Part shown: in pieces, positions 33,720-46,073 of the stretch
How the letters are laid out: every line of letters starts with the position of its first letter
How positions within the stretch are numbered: the first letter of the stretch is position 1
Assembly (NCBI GenBank): GCA_964019155.1
Contig: OZ025241.1
Span: 28,199,059 to 28,263,058, forward strand
Source of the DNA: Osedax fenrisi
Taxonomy: Eukaryota; Annelida; Polychaeta; Sabellida; Siboglinidae
Reading direction: 5' to 3'
DNA: 64,000 bases
Notes under the pieces: generated by a model
Seen by the model: the letters and a program-made list of their open reading frames with translations, nothing else
What the model was told of the DNA's origin: nothing
The model's database searches: none
Program-made: the position numbers and the translations under genes

Positions 33720-34930
33720 ATATAGGGGCAATACTAGTTTGCATTGAAAAACGCATGTAAATATACGGAATCAGTGTGAATGACTATTCGAAATTTACGT
33801 AGAAAAAGAGAATATTTCATGCACGAAAAAACGCACGAAACCGCATTTACGCACATAGAATTAAAAACGGAGTTGATGTGACCTATTATATATGAAAATA
33901 TAAAATAGATCAATATATACTGTATGAAATTGTATATAAACAAATGTTATACATATATATGCATTATTATGAGGAACCAGAAAATAGGTTTATAAAATAT
34001 ACATACATTAAACATTATGCATTATATATGATCACTATATATTATTATATATAACATATTATTTATAAAATATAATACATATAATCCAATATAAGTTATA
34101 CAAACATATTTATTATAAATAGAATTTGTAATCAAATTGAAATTTATATAATTTGTAAATTTATATAACAATAGAATATAATATATTTCATATAGTAATA
34201 TCAAATATTTATTATAATTATATAAATTGAATTTTTAATCAAATTGAAATTTGTAAAGTTATATAACAGATAATATATATAAAGTATATAGTATAATATC
34301 ATATATAAGTTAATACACAAATATTTATTATAATTAAATAAATTGAATTTTTTATCAAATTGAAATTTATATAATTTGTAAATTTACATAAGAATAGAAT
34401 ATAATATCTCATGTTAATATAATATATTTCATATTTTAATTTATATCTCACAAACAATATACAGATAGATCAATACTATATGAAATTATATATGAACACA
34501 TTTTTATCTTACACATGATCAGTATATATATATGCATTATTTAGAGTAACCAGAACATAGTTTTATAAAATTTACATTTATTAAACATTATTCAAATTTA
34601 ATATTATAAAATATAATAAATATAAAGTATAATATCCAATATTTATAAATAAATATTTATTATAAATATACAAATTTAAATTTGTAAATTTATATAATAT
34701 CTCATGTTAATATAATTTCTTTAATATTTTAATTTACAACTCATAAATAATATACTATTTGTATTCATTATATGATCAATACTCATTATATGAAATTATA
34801 TATGAACAAATGTTGATATTACATACAATCAGTATATATATATATATGCATTATTATGAGGAATCAGAAAATTGGTTTATAAAATATATATTTATTAAAT
34901 ATTATTCATTATACTATATATATATTTATA
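33720..34930. repeat. Irregular direct repeats (TATGCATTATTATGAGGAAYC)
   Basis: The block TATGCATTATTATGAGGAA ...CAGAAAATNGGTTTATAAAAT occurs near 33,957, 34,532 and 34,848. The block AATTTNTAATCAAATTGAAA occurs near 34,125, 34,230 and 34,345. AT-rich and non-coding. Confidence 0.6.
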
Positions 34931-35390
34931 TATAAGTTAAGGTATTAAAATAAAAAAATAATAAATATATAAATTAACTCTGCTTGTAAGAATACATGTG
35001 TTTTAATCAATGGGTCTACAATATAGCTATTTAATATTGTGACTTTAGTAATGCCAATGTAATTTTTTTAAATAGACAATGAAATTATTGTAATATATAT
35101 ATATGCATATGAATAACTATATTTAATACATATCTAATTAAAATTTCTTTGACAAATTAAAGTAATGTTCGCATGGGAACAACCTTTTTTACAAAATATA
35201 ATACTAATCACTGTGAAATATATATATATATATATATTATATTGAATATTATATCAACTATTAATGACTAATAGTGTTTATTGTTAACTCATGTTTTATA
35301 TAAACAGGTCAATCATAATAATTATTATATTTGTAATATTAATTTATATAATAAATATATTTTAAATAATAATATCAATTAAATAAAAAC

Positions 35391-35520
35391 TCACCATTGT
35401 TCCATATTCCTCCTCAGATTGCAGTGAGTGTTCTATCTCTAGTAAATACCCAGTTGACGCAACTGCAACAGACACTAGATATAATAGCCTCGTCTGTATT
35501 ATTCTTTACCTTGTTCTGAG
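35391..35520 (-). pseudogene. Exon-like block, copy 1 of a tandem pair
   Basis: On the minus strand a CTCAG junction precedes a frame reading ASTGYLLEIEHSLQSEEEYG, ending at a GTGAG donor-like site. The early part is frame-broken (TAA). Copy 2 at 36,545-36,668 has the homologous ASTTELLELDVSLQSDGEYA. Flanking DNA is also duplicated, so this is a genomic tandem duplication of about 1.15 kb. Family unknown. Confidence 0.35.
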
Positions 35521-35680
35521 AATATATTGAATATAAATTAAATGATATATATATTATATTAATAGATATATATTTTTCCTGTTGAATTATTCACTTTTAT
35601 ATAATTATTGTAACTAGTTATTAAAAATAAATGTATATAGGATACTCAAATTTTAATTATTCATTTATTTATATATATCT

Positions 35681-35978
35681 TGTTATTGTTATTGTTATTT
35701 TTATTTGGTGGAGTCCTTTCATCCCATCCAGGAACTTAGATGAAGTTTTCACTTATAACCATATATGGCTCTAATGTCCCTTCGAAGCCGCTCTCATGTT
35801 AAGGCATCCATGGTTTTAACGAGAGCCGATCATTTATTTATACACAATTATATAAGATCACTTCTAAATAATATTTTAAGACCCATTTTATAAAATTAAT
35901 TAATGGTCCGGACGAGGCTCGAACCCGTGTCCTACTGCTTGTGTGTCCGACGCCTTAGCCACTGAGCCACACAGGCAG
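35681..35978 (-). mobile_element. tRNA-derived SINE
   Basis: Full-length minus-strand copy with A-box TGGCTCAGTGG and B-box GGTTCGAGCCTC. Tail is (AACAAT)n-like on the left side; the tRNA-like end abuts (TA)n. It lies between the two exon-like copies. Confidence 0.85.
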
Positions 35979-36163
35979 TTATATATATATATATATATGC
36001 TAAATAAAGGTAATATATTTATTTCTAACCTTTAATAACCTTTTCCTGATATCCTAATTGATACTTTACTCCGTAAATCATCAATTGTACCTAAAAATGT
36101 TTAAACAAAGTATATAATATATCTACTCTATAAAATAGTCTATTTAATTGTATATTATTTTTA

Positions 36164-36198
<35 letters not shown>

Positions 36199-36544
36199 TG
36201 TGTGTATGTATGAGAACATGGGGGTTATATCACTACTAGTGAGTCACTAGTATCAGTAATAACTGAAATATTATGATTTTAATGAACTACATTAAAAACA
36301 AATAACTTATGGATAATAATATGGATCATTTAATATTCCAAACATAGAAACATTTTTAATATTTTAAATATCTTTATACTACTATTTGAACACACAAATA
36401 CTACTAGTTATAAAATACTATTCATTATAATTTATTATTTAATATATATATACATATATATCAATAGATTTATTGTGAAATCATATTATTCATATAAACA
36501 GGTTATCTTCATTTATAATATTAATTTATATAGATATATGTGAA

Positions 36545-36668
36545 AACTCACTATTTTGCATATTCCCCATCGGACTGAAGAGATACATCTAGCTCCAGTA
36601 ATTCCGTAGTTGACGCAACGTATCCTCTAGATACAATAGCCTCGTCTTTATTGTTCTGTCTTGTTCTG
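36545..36668 (-). pseudogene. Exon-like block, copy 2 of a tandem pair
   Basis: After TTCAG the minus strand is open: TRQNNKDEAIVSRGYVASTT then ELLELDVSLQSDGEYAK, followed by TAG or a GTGAG donor-like site one base out of register with copy 1. It could be a small exon or a remnant. No family recognised. Confidence 0.35.
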
Positions 36669-36669
36669 A

Positions 36670-38730
36670 AATATATTTAATGCAAATTAAATGATATATA
36701 TATATATATATATTAAATAATTCATTGATGATGAATGAGAAATTTACCACTACGATTCATGAGTCATGGAACTAAAAGTTAGTTAGTAATAGTTAAATAC
36801 CTATAATCCAGTGAATTTGATTCACTGATGGATTTAATTAAAAATAAGAATACAAATAATATATGTTACTTTCGATAACTATTACTTTTACTTTGAAATA
36901 TTAGATATAACTATTAAATTCTTTATAAAATTTGTATTTAATTAATAATTATTTTTATTTTTTCAAATATAAATATACTCTTAAATCCAAATAAGAATAT
37001 AACTAAAATATATAAAAATACAAATAGAGCAGATCTGATTTTTATCATTATTAAATTACTAATTTATAAAATGTATTTTATCATATACAAATGTATAAAT
37101 ATGTATATTTTGTATTCAAATACAATTACAAATGATAAAAATCTGATTTTAATAATTATGAAAACTTATTTAATCACATATGCATGTTTAATATCTTATT
37201 CAAATATAGATACTCTAGAAAATACAAATATATTTCTGTTTAATAATTCAAATACAGAAAATCTGATTTTAGTAATTAATAAATTTAAATATAATAATGT
37301 ATATGATTAAATACAAATAATATTTGATATATTAATATTATCTTATTCAAATATAAATACAATAGAAAATACATATTTACTAAAAATTTAAATAAATGTC
37401 TGATTAATGATTCATATATTATATAATTACACTAAATCTGATTTTTATATTTATGATCATTTATTTATGTACAAATATATAAGTCATTTCTAACTATAAA
37501 TACACACAAATATAAATACATTTATGATTATCAATATCAATCATTTTTTAACATTACAATTTATATATATATATATAATAAAGATTTGTTAATTTAATTA
37601 AAAAATATCCATTATTCAATGAGATATAATCTAATATGTATTATAAATTAATTAAAAAATGCATAATTCCTATCTACACCATGTACAAATTTTACCATTT
37701 TTTTAAACTTTTTTTTTAATAAAAAATTTTAAAAAACTAAGATATGACTTACATTATATAATTTGATAACCTTTCTAATGATACAAATTTTATTATAATA
37801 GCATCAATATATAAAATCTCATTCTCTTACCTATAATATATATTAAATGATAAAATGAATGATTTTTTAAGTTTTAAATTTTAATTACAATTATATATAA
37901 TATATTTAATATTTTTTATAATATATTTATCTATATGAATATTAATATGCATAATTATATTTAATATATATCTAAAATTAAAATCAAGTTGTATGTCAAA
38001 TTAAATAATTATTATTATAAGCACATGGGAAACACATTTTTTAGAAAATATAATATTAACCACTCGGTAATCATAATATTTTAATAATTTCGTACTCAGT
38101 AACATATGAATAATTTATACATTTACAAATATTAATTTTTAAATACCTAATAAACCGCGTATTTATGGAATAAATAGAATTAATATTAAAAAGTAAACAA
38201 TATTTATTATATTCAAAATGGCTAAATGTCAAAGGGTTAAATGTCAATACCCGGGTCAATACAACAATTCAATATAGGGGATACTAATATCAAAGCCAGG
38301 GCTTTGGTATAAATAAATATGAACTCAATTCATAACATTTTAAAATAATGATTATTTATAACAAAATAATGTGTTTTAATCACAAATCCAAATAAATGTG
38401 ATATTTAATATCGAAAAATTCATTATAATTATTATAATGAATTTTTATAATATTATAATAATATGATAAATTTAATGTGAATCCAAGTATATAAATATGA
38501 TTTCTATATTATATAATGTGACTATATATTCACTTAACATATTTACAAATAAAATATTAATCATAATAACATAATAGGCCTATATATACCTAATTTTATA
38601 ACTTAATCAAACTAACCTAAAATGAAACTTGTAATATGTATTACCTATAGGTTTAAATTATAATTTAATATACTTTGTATATATATATATATATAATATG
38701 GTATAGTCTATATTATATATTATATAATAT
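36670..38730. other. AT-rich stretch with short repeats, no gene seen
   Basis: Repeated AAATCTGATTTT and CTTATTCAAATATA motifs at 37,020-37,460; otherwise AT-rich sequence without coding signal. Confidence 0.45.
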
Positions 38731-38733
38731 AAT

Positions 38734-39236
38734 CCCAGCTAACAGTAAGAGAAACATAATAGCAGCATAACAGCATATGCTAGAGCCTCACATTTTTACA
38801 TTGTGCTATTATGCTGCCATTATACTGCTATTAAATGTATATTATGCTGCTATTAATTTGTCATGCTATTATGCTGCTGTTGTATTTCTATTTAAAGTAT
38901 ATTATTATGCTGCTATTAATTTTAAAAGTATATTATTCTGCTATTATGCTGCTATTATTAGAATAGCAGCATAATAGCAGCATAATATTATGCTGCTATT
39001 AATTTTAAAAGTATATTATTCTGCTATTATGCTGCTATTATTAGAATAGCATCATAATAGCAGCATAATATTAGCATAATGGCAGCATAATAGCTGCATA
39101 ATAGCATGACAAATTAATAGCAGCATAATAGACATTTAATAGCAGCACTATGGCAGCATAATAGCACAAAGTAAACATGTGAGGCTCTAGCATATGATGT
39201 TATGCTGCTATTATGCTGCTCTTACTGTTTGCTGGG
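38734..39236. mobile_element. 503-bp fold-back element built of TGCTGCTATTA units
   Basis: Ends CCCAGCTAACAGTAAGAG and its near reverse complement CTCTTACTGTTTGCTGGG. TGTGAGGCTCTAGCATATG appears inverted inside both ends. Almost the whole interior is TGCTGCTATTA in the forward sense on the left and the inverse on the right, so one strand could form a roughly 250-bp hairpin. Confidence 0.85.
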
Positions 39237-39370
39237 ATGTTATATCTATCTGTATTTATATGGTTATATCATCTCCGTGGTTATATATATATCAAGACCT
39301 AGGTATTATAAGAGTTCCTATAACCTTTAACCGAGGTTATATGAGGTAGTGTATATATGCAGTGTAATAC

Positions 39371-39660
39371 CCAAGCAAACAGTAATAGCATAATAATAGC
39401 AGCATAACAGCATATTTAATAGCTTCAAATGTTTACATTGTGCTATTATGCTGATATTATGTTGCCATTAAATGTATATTATGCTGCTATTAATTTGTCA
39501 TGCTATTATGCTGCTGTTGTATTGCTATTTAAAGTATATTATTATGCTGTTATTAATTTTAAAAGTATATTATGATGCTATTATCATAATAATTATGTTG
39601 CTATTCTAATAATAGCAATATAATAACAGCATATTATACTTTGATAAAAAGTAATATCAG
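39371..39660. mobile_element. Second, partial TGCTGCTATTA fold-back element
   Basis: Starts CCCAAGCAAACAGTAATAG and shares AGCAGCATAACAGCATAT, TTTACATTGTGCTATTATGC and the TGCTGCTATTAAT units with the complete element 130 bp to the left. The right terminus is missing. Confidence 0.75.
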
Positions 39661-40023
39661 TAACGTGATTTAAAAACTTAAGTAGAACTTAAGTTGATCA
39701 TCATGATGTAAGTCGTACTTAAGTCAACTCAGTGTTTACCTCCTGCATTATAAAAATATCAATAGGTTTTTACTATTAATAGTTAATTAACTGAAACAGG
39801 AAACATTACCTACGACGTAATATCATAGATCTAGAGAGAAATGTCTCTCTAATTTAATGAATATCTCCCCTATCTCATGTTATCCCCTTTTATCATATAT
39901 TTATAGTTTATACTATAAACTATAAATCTATGCCTTTTATCCATCGAGTTGGTGTGAAACCCTTTTTAAAGGGGATCCCTATAATGATAGAGTCTATATC
40001 TCGAGATATATATAGACTATAGT

Positions 40024-40094
40024 CTCTATCATTATGATAATCATAGACTCTATATCATTATGATATAGAGTCTATGATTATCATAATGATAGAG
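40024..40094. repeat. 71-bp perfect palindrome
   Basis: CTCTATCATTATGATAATCA plus TAGACTCTATATCAT, a single central T, and the exact reverse complement. It is surrounded (39,975-40,170) by further ATAGAGTCTAT inverted pieces. A strong hairpin or cruciform former. Confidence 0.85.
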
Positions 40095-40534
40095 TCTATA
40101 TACTCATATGATAATCATATATACTATATAATATAGACTCTATCATAGACTCTATGATAGAGTCTATATTTCATAGAGTATATGGTTAAGATCCACGTAG
40201 GATTATTATAATCCTTAATTAAATGATTATATTTAATATAGTATATATAATATAATATTATATTATATTAAATATAATATTATAATAAATTATTTAATAA
40301 TAGGTTTATAATTATAATAATTATAGTGGATTTTACCCAATTTAGGAATACTTTTAGCACACACAATATAGTTAATAGTAACGTCAGGTGAATAGATAAT
40401 AGGGGAGATTAACCTTCTTATTTTCAGATGCACCTCAATCTTATCATCATTAGTTTTATATTATTATAATATTATTATATAGAATAAATAAATAATTACT
40501 TACCTACTTATGTATTTATATATTTATTATGAAA

Positions 40535-40612
40535 TAGCTTTATAGCCCAATTGTCAAAGCGTAGTATTCTTATGACGACGGTCAGAGATACGAATCCAGG
40601 TCGAGGCAAATA
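40535..40612 (+). repeat. tRNA-like sequence (decayed tRNA or SINE head)
   Basis: TTATAGCCCAATTGTCAAAG resembles an A-box region, and GATACGAATCCAGG a B-box/T-arm, at tRNA-like spacing (about 40 bases). The acceptor stem does not pair convincingly. Probably a tRNA pseudogene or old SINE head unrelated to the main SINE family. Confidence 0.35.
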
Positions 40613-40738
40613 TTTTTATTTTAAATATTATAATATTTTCATCTTTTATAATAATTAAAAAATAATAATAATGCAATTAAACTTTATAGAATTGATTCTA
40701 TTATTATTTAAGTGTCTAAACTATATTATTATTAGTAT

Positions 40739-40740
<2 letters not shown>

Positions 40741-40801
<61 letters not shown>
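40741..40801. repeat. (TA)n microsatellite
   Basis: Nearly pure TA run of about 60 bp. Confidence 0.9.
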
Positions 40802-40806
<5 letters not shown>

Positions 40807-40939
40807 TATGTATTACTTTAATTATTAGTATTATATATATAACCATATGGCTGAATAGGTGAATTATTTACTAGTTTATTTTATTATTATATATATATAT
40901 ACTAATAATTAAAGTAATATATATATATATATATATATA

Positions 40940-41322
40940 TAACCTATATAACCTATAACTATATTCAGCCGTATGGTAATAGGGTATCACCTATAACTAT
41001 ATTCAGCCATATGGTAATAGGCTGTTTTACAGTATAAGGTAATAGGCTATAACCTATAACCATATTCATCCGTATGGTAATAGGCTATAACCTATAACCA
41101 TATTCTGCTGTATGGTAATAGGCTATAACCTATAACTATATTCAGCCGTATGGTAATAGGTGGTGTTTACAGTGTTCAGTAATAGGCAGCAACCTCATTC
41201 CACTAATGGTAATAGGTCACCAACCTATTTCTATTTTCTACGCCATAGGTAATAGGCAACAACCTATTACATATATGTAAGACATATGATTATAGGTTAA
41301 AATAGAATTATTTTTTACAGTG
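40940..41322. mobile_element. CACTG-ended element, right-end copy
   Basis: Units of AACCTATAACTATATTCAGC + CGTATGGTAATAGG (about 45-60 bp) repeat five to six times. The element ends AATTATTTTTTACAGTG, the reverse complement of CACTGTAAAAAATAA found at 31,775. The internal units differ in sequence from those at 31.8 kb. Confidence 0.65.
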
Positions 41323-41411
41323 TATATAAGTTTATTATTCATATATATTATATAAATTATATAATTTATACTCAATATGCATAACATATACACTAATGCA
41401 TTACTTTTATA

Positions 41412-41417
<6 letters not shown>

Positions 41418-41466
<49 letters not shown>
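41418..41466. repeat. (TA)n microsatellite
   Basis: Pure TA run. Confidence 0.9.
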
Positions 41467-41468
<2 letters not shown>

Positions 41469-42029
41469 ATAAAATGTAATAACATATATAAAAAATCTTA
41501 TTTATTTACAATATCAATACAATTTATTTATAAAAACTTTAAACTTGATTTACACAAAATAATTATAATTGCCAATTTTGTTCACTATAATTCTTATTAC
41601 TTTTGTCATAATGCATTATTTTATTTTATTTTGTTACACTATATTCATAATATATGTAGCATTATGGTGTAAGTATAATTTATATAGTTATGTATATATA
41701 ATTATATCAAAAATAACATATTAGTCATTTTTTTTAGATTTTTGTTAATTTTTTTGTTGTCATCTAAAATTATATGTATACCATATAGAAAATTAAAAAA
41801 CATCACGTCTACTACAAGTATCAGATTAATTACTATAATAATAAAAAAAAATTAAAATTTTTTAATAAATATTACTAAGTGATTTAAGTTTTAAAAAGTA
41901 GTCCTTTTTCGTATCTTTTACATGTAACTGAATCACGAGTGCCGGGTGCCCTTAATACTAATCATTGCACACATATATTTAAACAAACAAATATAATTTC
42001 ATATAAAATATTAATTAGTTTATATATAT

Positions 42030-42375
42030 TAACGTGTGGTTCACCGATAAGCACATTCAGAATACGATGCGAAGATTCGGTATCGTTATAGGTTCGTATT
42101 GATAGACCATACACAGAAATTGTAGGTACTGGTTGCGTATTCGAATACATACACTGACATCGTATGTTGACCACCAGCTGATTCAACATGCTGTCATCAT
42201 CCTGAACATACATATTGCTCCTCCTTCAAACTTGGATTGCATGTGTTCACTAGGAAGAATAGTAAGTGACATAAAGACTCTGATGCCGCGTAGGGTCATC
42301 ATAAACATAACGAGGGCAACGTTCAATGCGAAGAGCACTCTTCATCACCGCCTGTCGTATGATATATATGAATAC
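42030..42375. pseudogene. GC-moderate coding-like block, strand uncertain
   Basis: A 340-bp island of normal base composition. The minus strand (about 42,213-42,030) reads MYVQDDDSMLNQLVVNIRCQ and VPTISVYGLSIRTYNDTESS. The plus strand is open over 42,133-42,399 (SYVDHQLIQHAVIILNIHIA). Probably an exon or transposase remnant; I cannot identify a family. Confidence 0.3.
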
Positions 42376-43526
42376 ATTATTTATTATATTGATAATTAAT
42401 TAATTTATTATTATTTATAAATTAAATCTATAAATCATTTATTATATATATATTTATATATATACATTACGTATTATATATGTATTATCACCTAATTTAT
42501 GATTTTGCAACTGGGTGTATTGAGTAAAGACCAGTTTAACAAATATTATTTGATCGTTATTATATAATACGTAATAATTTTACTTATATTTGTGAATGTC
42601 TATATATAGGTACATTATACATGGACATATTAATATATGAAATAGTCCATAATTATAAGTGTTGGGTGTCTTATCAAGATACATTTATTAGGTATTGTAT
42701 TTACATACACGATAATATACAATAATTCAATGTACATAATTTGGTATTTAATTTTTTCAAATCATCAATAGGTTATAAATATTATAAAATAAAAAAAAAT
42801 TTAAGAATATAGATATTATAATAAATTAAATATTTATTTTAAAAGATTATTTATAATAAATTGTTTATTAATATATAGATATATAAATATAAATATATAC
42901 CTACTATTTAGTAAATATATTCTTATTAAAATGTGGTAGTATAAATAAATCAAGTAGGATATTTATATTAATATATATATATAGTATATATTATATACAT
43001 ACATACATTTTTCAGTTTTCAAAAATTATACATTCATAGCTTGGCCTAACATTTTACGTAAAACAGCATTGTTAGAGAAATCTGGTATTAATCCTTCGTT
43101 AGATATCTGTAATCAATATAGTTATATATTAGTCTAAAGTGATACTAAATATATTGATGTACATACACGTTTCAATATAGCTTCAGGTGAGACCATATAA
43201 GTAGGACGCCTACATAGCCTACGCGAGACGTGGGATAGGTGATACCAGATAGATATGCATGACATGGGCATAGGTGACATAGATGTATTATTCCATAATA
43301 TCATCTCTGGGATTTAGTAGAAATAAAATAAATAGCCACCAAATTTTAATAGCTCACCTGCACTTATATTATTTTTTGCCGATCTAGTATATAATAAATT
43401 AATTTTTTCATTATTAAATCTATATATTTCTTTCCATTTTTGTGTCTTTCCGTAAATATACCAATGTTGCAGTTATTATAGATAGATTCGCCTCTTTATG
43501 TAGCAAGGAAATTAGTTGATAGAGAT

Positions 43527-45650
43527 CTAGATGATCTCGGAAGGCTCTAGTTTTAAGACGAAGGTGCCAGCCTTCGCAATCATTATTGGTACGTGTGCTT
43601 TGGTTATATACCGATATGCCATTAACTCCATGAAAAATATTGTCTGGCCATTTTTCATATTTTCACCAAGACCTTTCAATAAATTATTATGATCTGGAAT
43701 TTGATTAGTAATTCTTTGATAATTTGCTTCAATATGTGTAGCTGGCAATAACGGTTAAGTCCATGAAACTTCGGATTACATATCTTGTTAATTCGTCATT
43801 TCTGTATTGGGAGGTTAGTCCGATACCTCTTGCATGTTTCATTACAGCCTACATATAAATAAATGTATATAAATATTTTATAATTATATCTTTTCTTAAT
43901 TTTGTATGAATTATGAAGTATATAATTAGTAATAAAGTATTTATTTTATACTAATTAATTGTATACTACTTTATATTATACTAATTAATATTATACTAAT
44001 TACTATTATACTAATTAATATTATACTAATTAATATTATTCAAATTAATATTATACTAATTACTATTATTATAATTAATATTATACTAATCACTATTATT
44101 CTAATTAATATTATACTAATTAATTGTATACTACTTTATACTATACTAATTAATATTATACTAGTTTGACTTTATACATTTGATAGTAACTATATCATGG
44201 GTGCGTTTCTACAAAAGTATAATTATGTTTAAAGGCGTTCGTGCTTTTACAGTCTTTTAAATTATAAATTTTAAATGTGAAATAAACTTTGTAATGTAAA
44301 GTATAAGTGCCTCTAAACCTAATTCTATTTTGCGGAACAGCACCCATATAGTTTCTATAAAAGTATATTTCCGGGTATATGTATTGATATCAAGCATATG
44401 CTTATCATTTTTAGTTTAATTTTAAATTAAAACTATAACAAATTTGATTGGTAAATTAAACAGCCTATCACACTATTCCGAGAAATAGTATCTGGCACCA
44501 GATAATCTTTTGTAGGAAAGGTAGCAGCAAAATTATGGAGCCAGATAATATTTCCGGAAATTATTGTAATCAAGTTGTAGTTGTAGGAATACCCCTTTAT
44601 AATAAAATGTTGTTCAAACTATCCCACTCTCCTTTGCATTACGTAGTCTACATATAAAGTGTAATTTAAATTGTAAATTAAATACCTGTATGAAATGAAA
44701 GATACAGCCTTTGATTTCCACTTCAGGCCAAATGTGTTTACCAGCTTGCCAGGCAGCCGTCTCGTAATCGAGAACAAATCTTTTAACCGCACCACTTGTA
44801 ATCTTTCATTTCATTAAATACAGCTATGTAATCCTGCATTCTTTTCCAGACATAATTATGTAGAAAACTGGCAGTTGTTTATTACAGTTATCTGTAATGT
44901 AATTTAAATGTTATATATAAATTGATTATTATTAGTTTAATTATATATAATTTAACCTTTTTTTGCGAATGCATGTAGGGTGTATAATTGATAGAATGGC
45001 TTGTTGACTATCCTAAATGTTCCATCAATGTAAAATGTCGTTGTGTCTTTGAAAGTATCAAGTAGTTTTGAAAATTTAAATATCAGGTGTCGATTTCCTT
45101 CAATTATGATATCATGATATAAGGAAATCATCTGGAATAGCATCCAAATGTAATACAAATTCGAGATCAATAACATCCCTTTCTCTTCCCAGGCCTCTAT
45201 ATCAATTGATAGATTGTGCCAAATTGATTTTCTTGGACACACAATGAACTACATTGTCGTCGGTATTAAATTCCTACATAAATTATATTAATATTATTAC
45301 AAATATACAACATTAATATTTTATATTAACCTCTTCAATTAATAAATTTCATGATGCGTATGGCCTCATACTTCCAGTATATTTCAACTTTTTAATGTTT
45401 CATTTAATTTTAAGGGTTTTCTTGCATTGGGCATGTGTTTGGATGAGGATGCTTTATAGGACGACGCGAGTATATTAGTCCTATTTGTACAGATTCCATG
45501 ATAAACACCCTACGCCGTGTTTTACACAATTGTTGGCATGTTTACATATCCAATGGATAGTGTTTCTCCTCGAATTAATCTTTTTCTATACGCATAGTAT
45601 GCATTGCCTACCTATCACTACTGGTAAGTATGTCCTAAACATTAGTATAG
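43527..45650 (-). pseudogene. FLYWCH-MULE transposase gene, decayed, with intron
   Basis: In minus-strand order: a FLYWCH-finger-like piece (45,650-45,420: YYAYRKRLIRGET, IHWICKHANNCVKH in different frames, then HPHPNTCP), MULE core TTTFYIDGTFRIVNKPFYQL YTLHAF (45,050-44,952), then FVLDYETAAWQAGKHIWPEV EIKGCIFHFIQ (to 44,686). These match the DGTF....QLYTIH and D.E.A....FP.v...GC.FHf.Q motifs of MULE transposases. HFIQ is followed by GTATTT, and an AG before AVMKHARGIGLTSQYRNDE at 43,848 restores the expected HF.Q.A...G order, which implies an 837-bp intron. The C-terminal piece (43,748-43,527) includes PATHIEANYQR. Frameshifts make it a pseudogene. Confidence 0.75.
43930..44165. repeat. 15-bp AT minisatellite, second locus
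   Basis: AATTAATATTATACT units with variants such as TACTATTATACTAATT, about 15 copies, inside the presumed MULE intron. AAACTTTGTAATGTAAAGTA follows about 110 bp further on, as at the 33-kb locus. Confidence 0.85.
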
Positions 45651-46073
45651 TATAAATATCATATAAATCATATGCAAAATAATACTAACTCCTCCTTTTT
45701 GTCCACCTTCTTGAACTACGTCATAATGCAAAATGCACGAATTTTCACGAATTCTATATAACAAAATGCACGATTTATTGTAAATTCGTGCAATTATATT
45801 CAAATTCGTGCACAATATATATTTTACAAATAACCATTAAACTATTTAATTTTCATAATTTAATTTACTAGTAATATATACTATATATTATATAGTACCT
45901 ATAGTACCTATATAATATATATTATAGAGAATATATAATTTATATTCAATATAAAATTTATTATATTTTTGGAAAGTATCTATTTTTAGTAATTTACCAA
46001 AGATTTACCAAAGATATTAATAACATTTATTAATTATTAATTTTATTTGATTTAATTCTTATTTACTCATATA

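Larger units (their letters stand above)
31141..41955. mobile_element. Inverted TTAA-type termini 10.8 kb apart (single element or two solo ends)
   Basis: TTAAGGGCACCCGGCACTCG at 31,141 and its exact reverse complement ending at 41,955 (17 bp of GGGCACCCGGCACTCGT plus TTAA). TTAA plus GGG-starting TIRs fit piggyBac/Kolobok-like insertions. No transposase was recognised between them. The interval contains many nested repeats (CACTG element, minisatellite, SINE, fold-back). Outside the 21-bp termini the two ends do not obviously match. Confidence 0.4.

Noticed and set aside
37071..37310. 79-codon plus-strand ORF
   Set aside because: Ile/Asn/Tyr-rich translation of AT-rich repeats; no coding signal.
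38734..39236. CRISPR-like array
   Set aside because: Short repeated units are contiguous and mirrored, with no spacers, in a eukaryotic genome.
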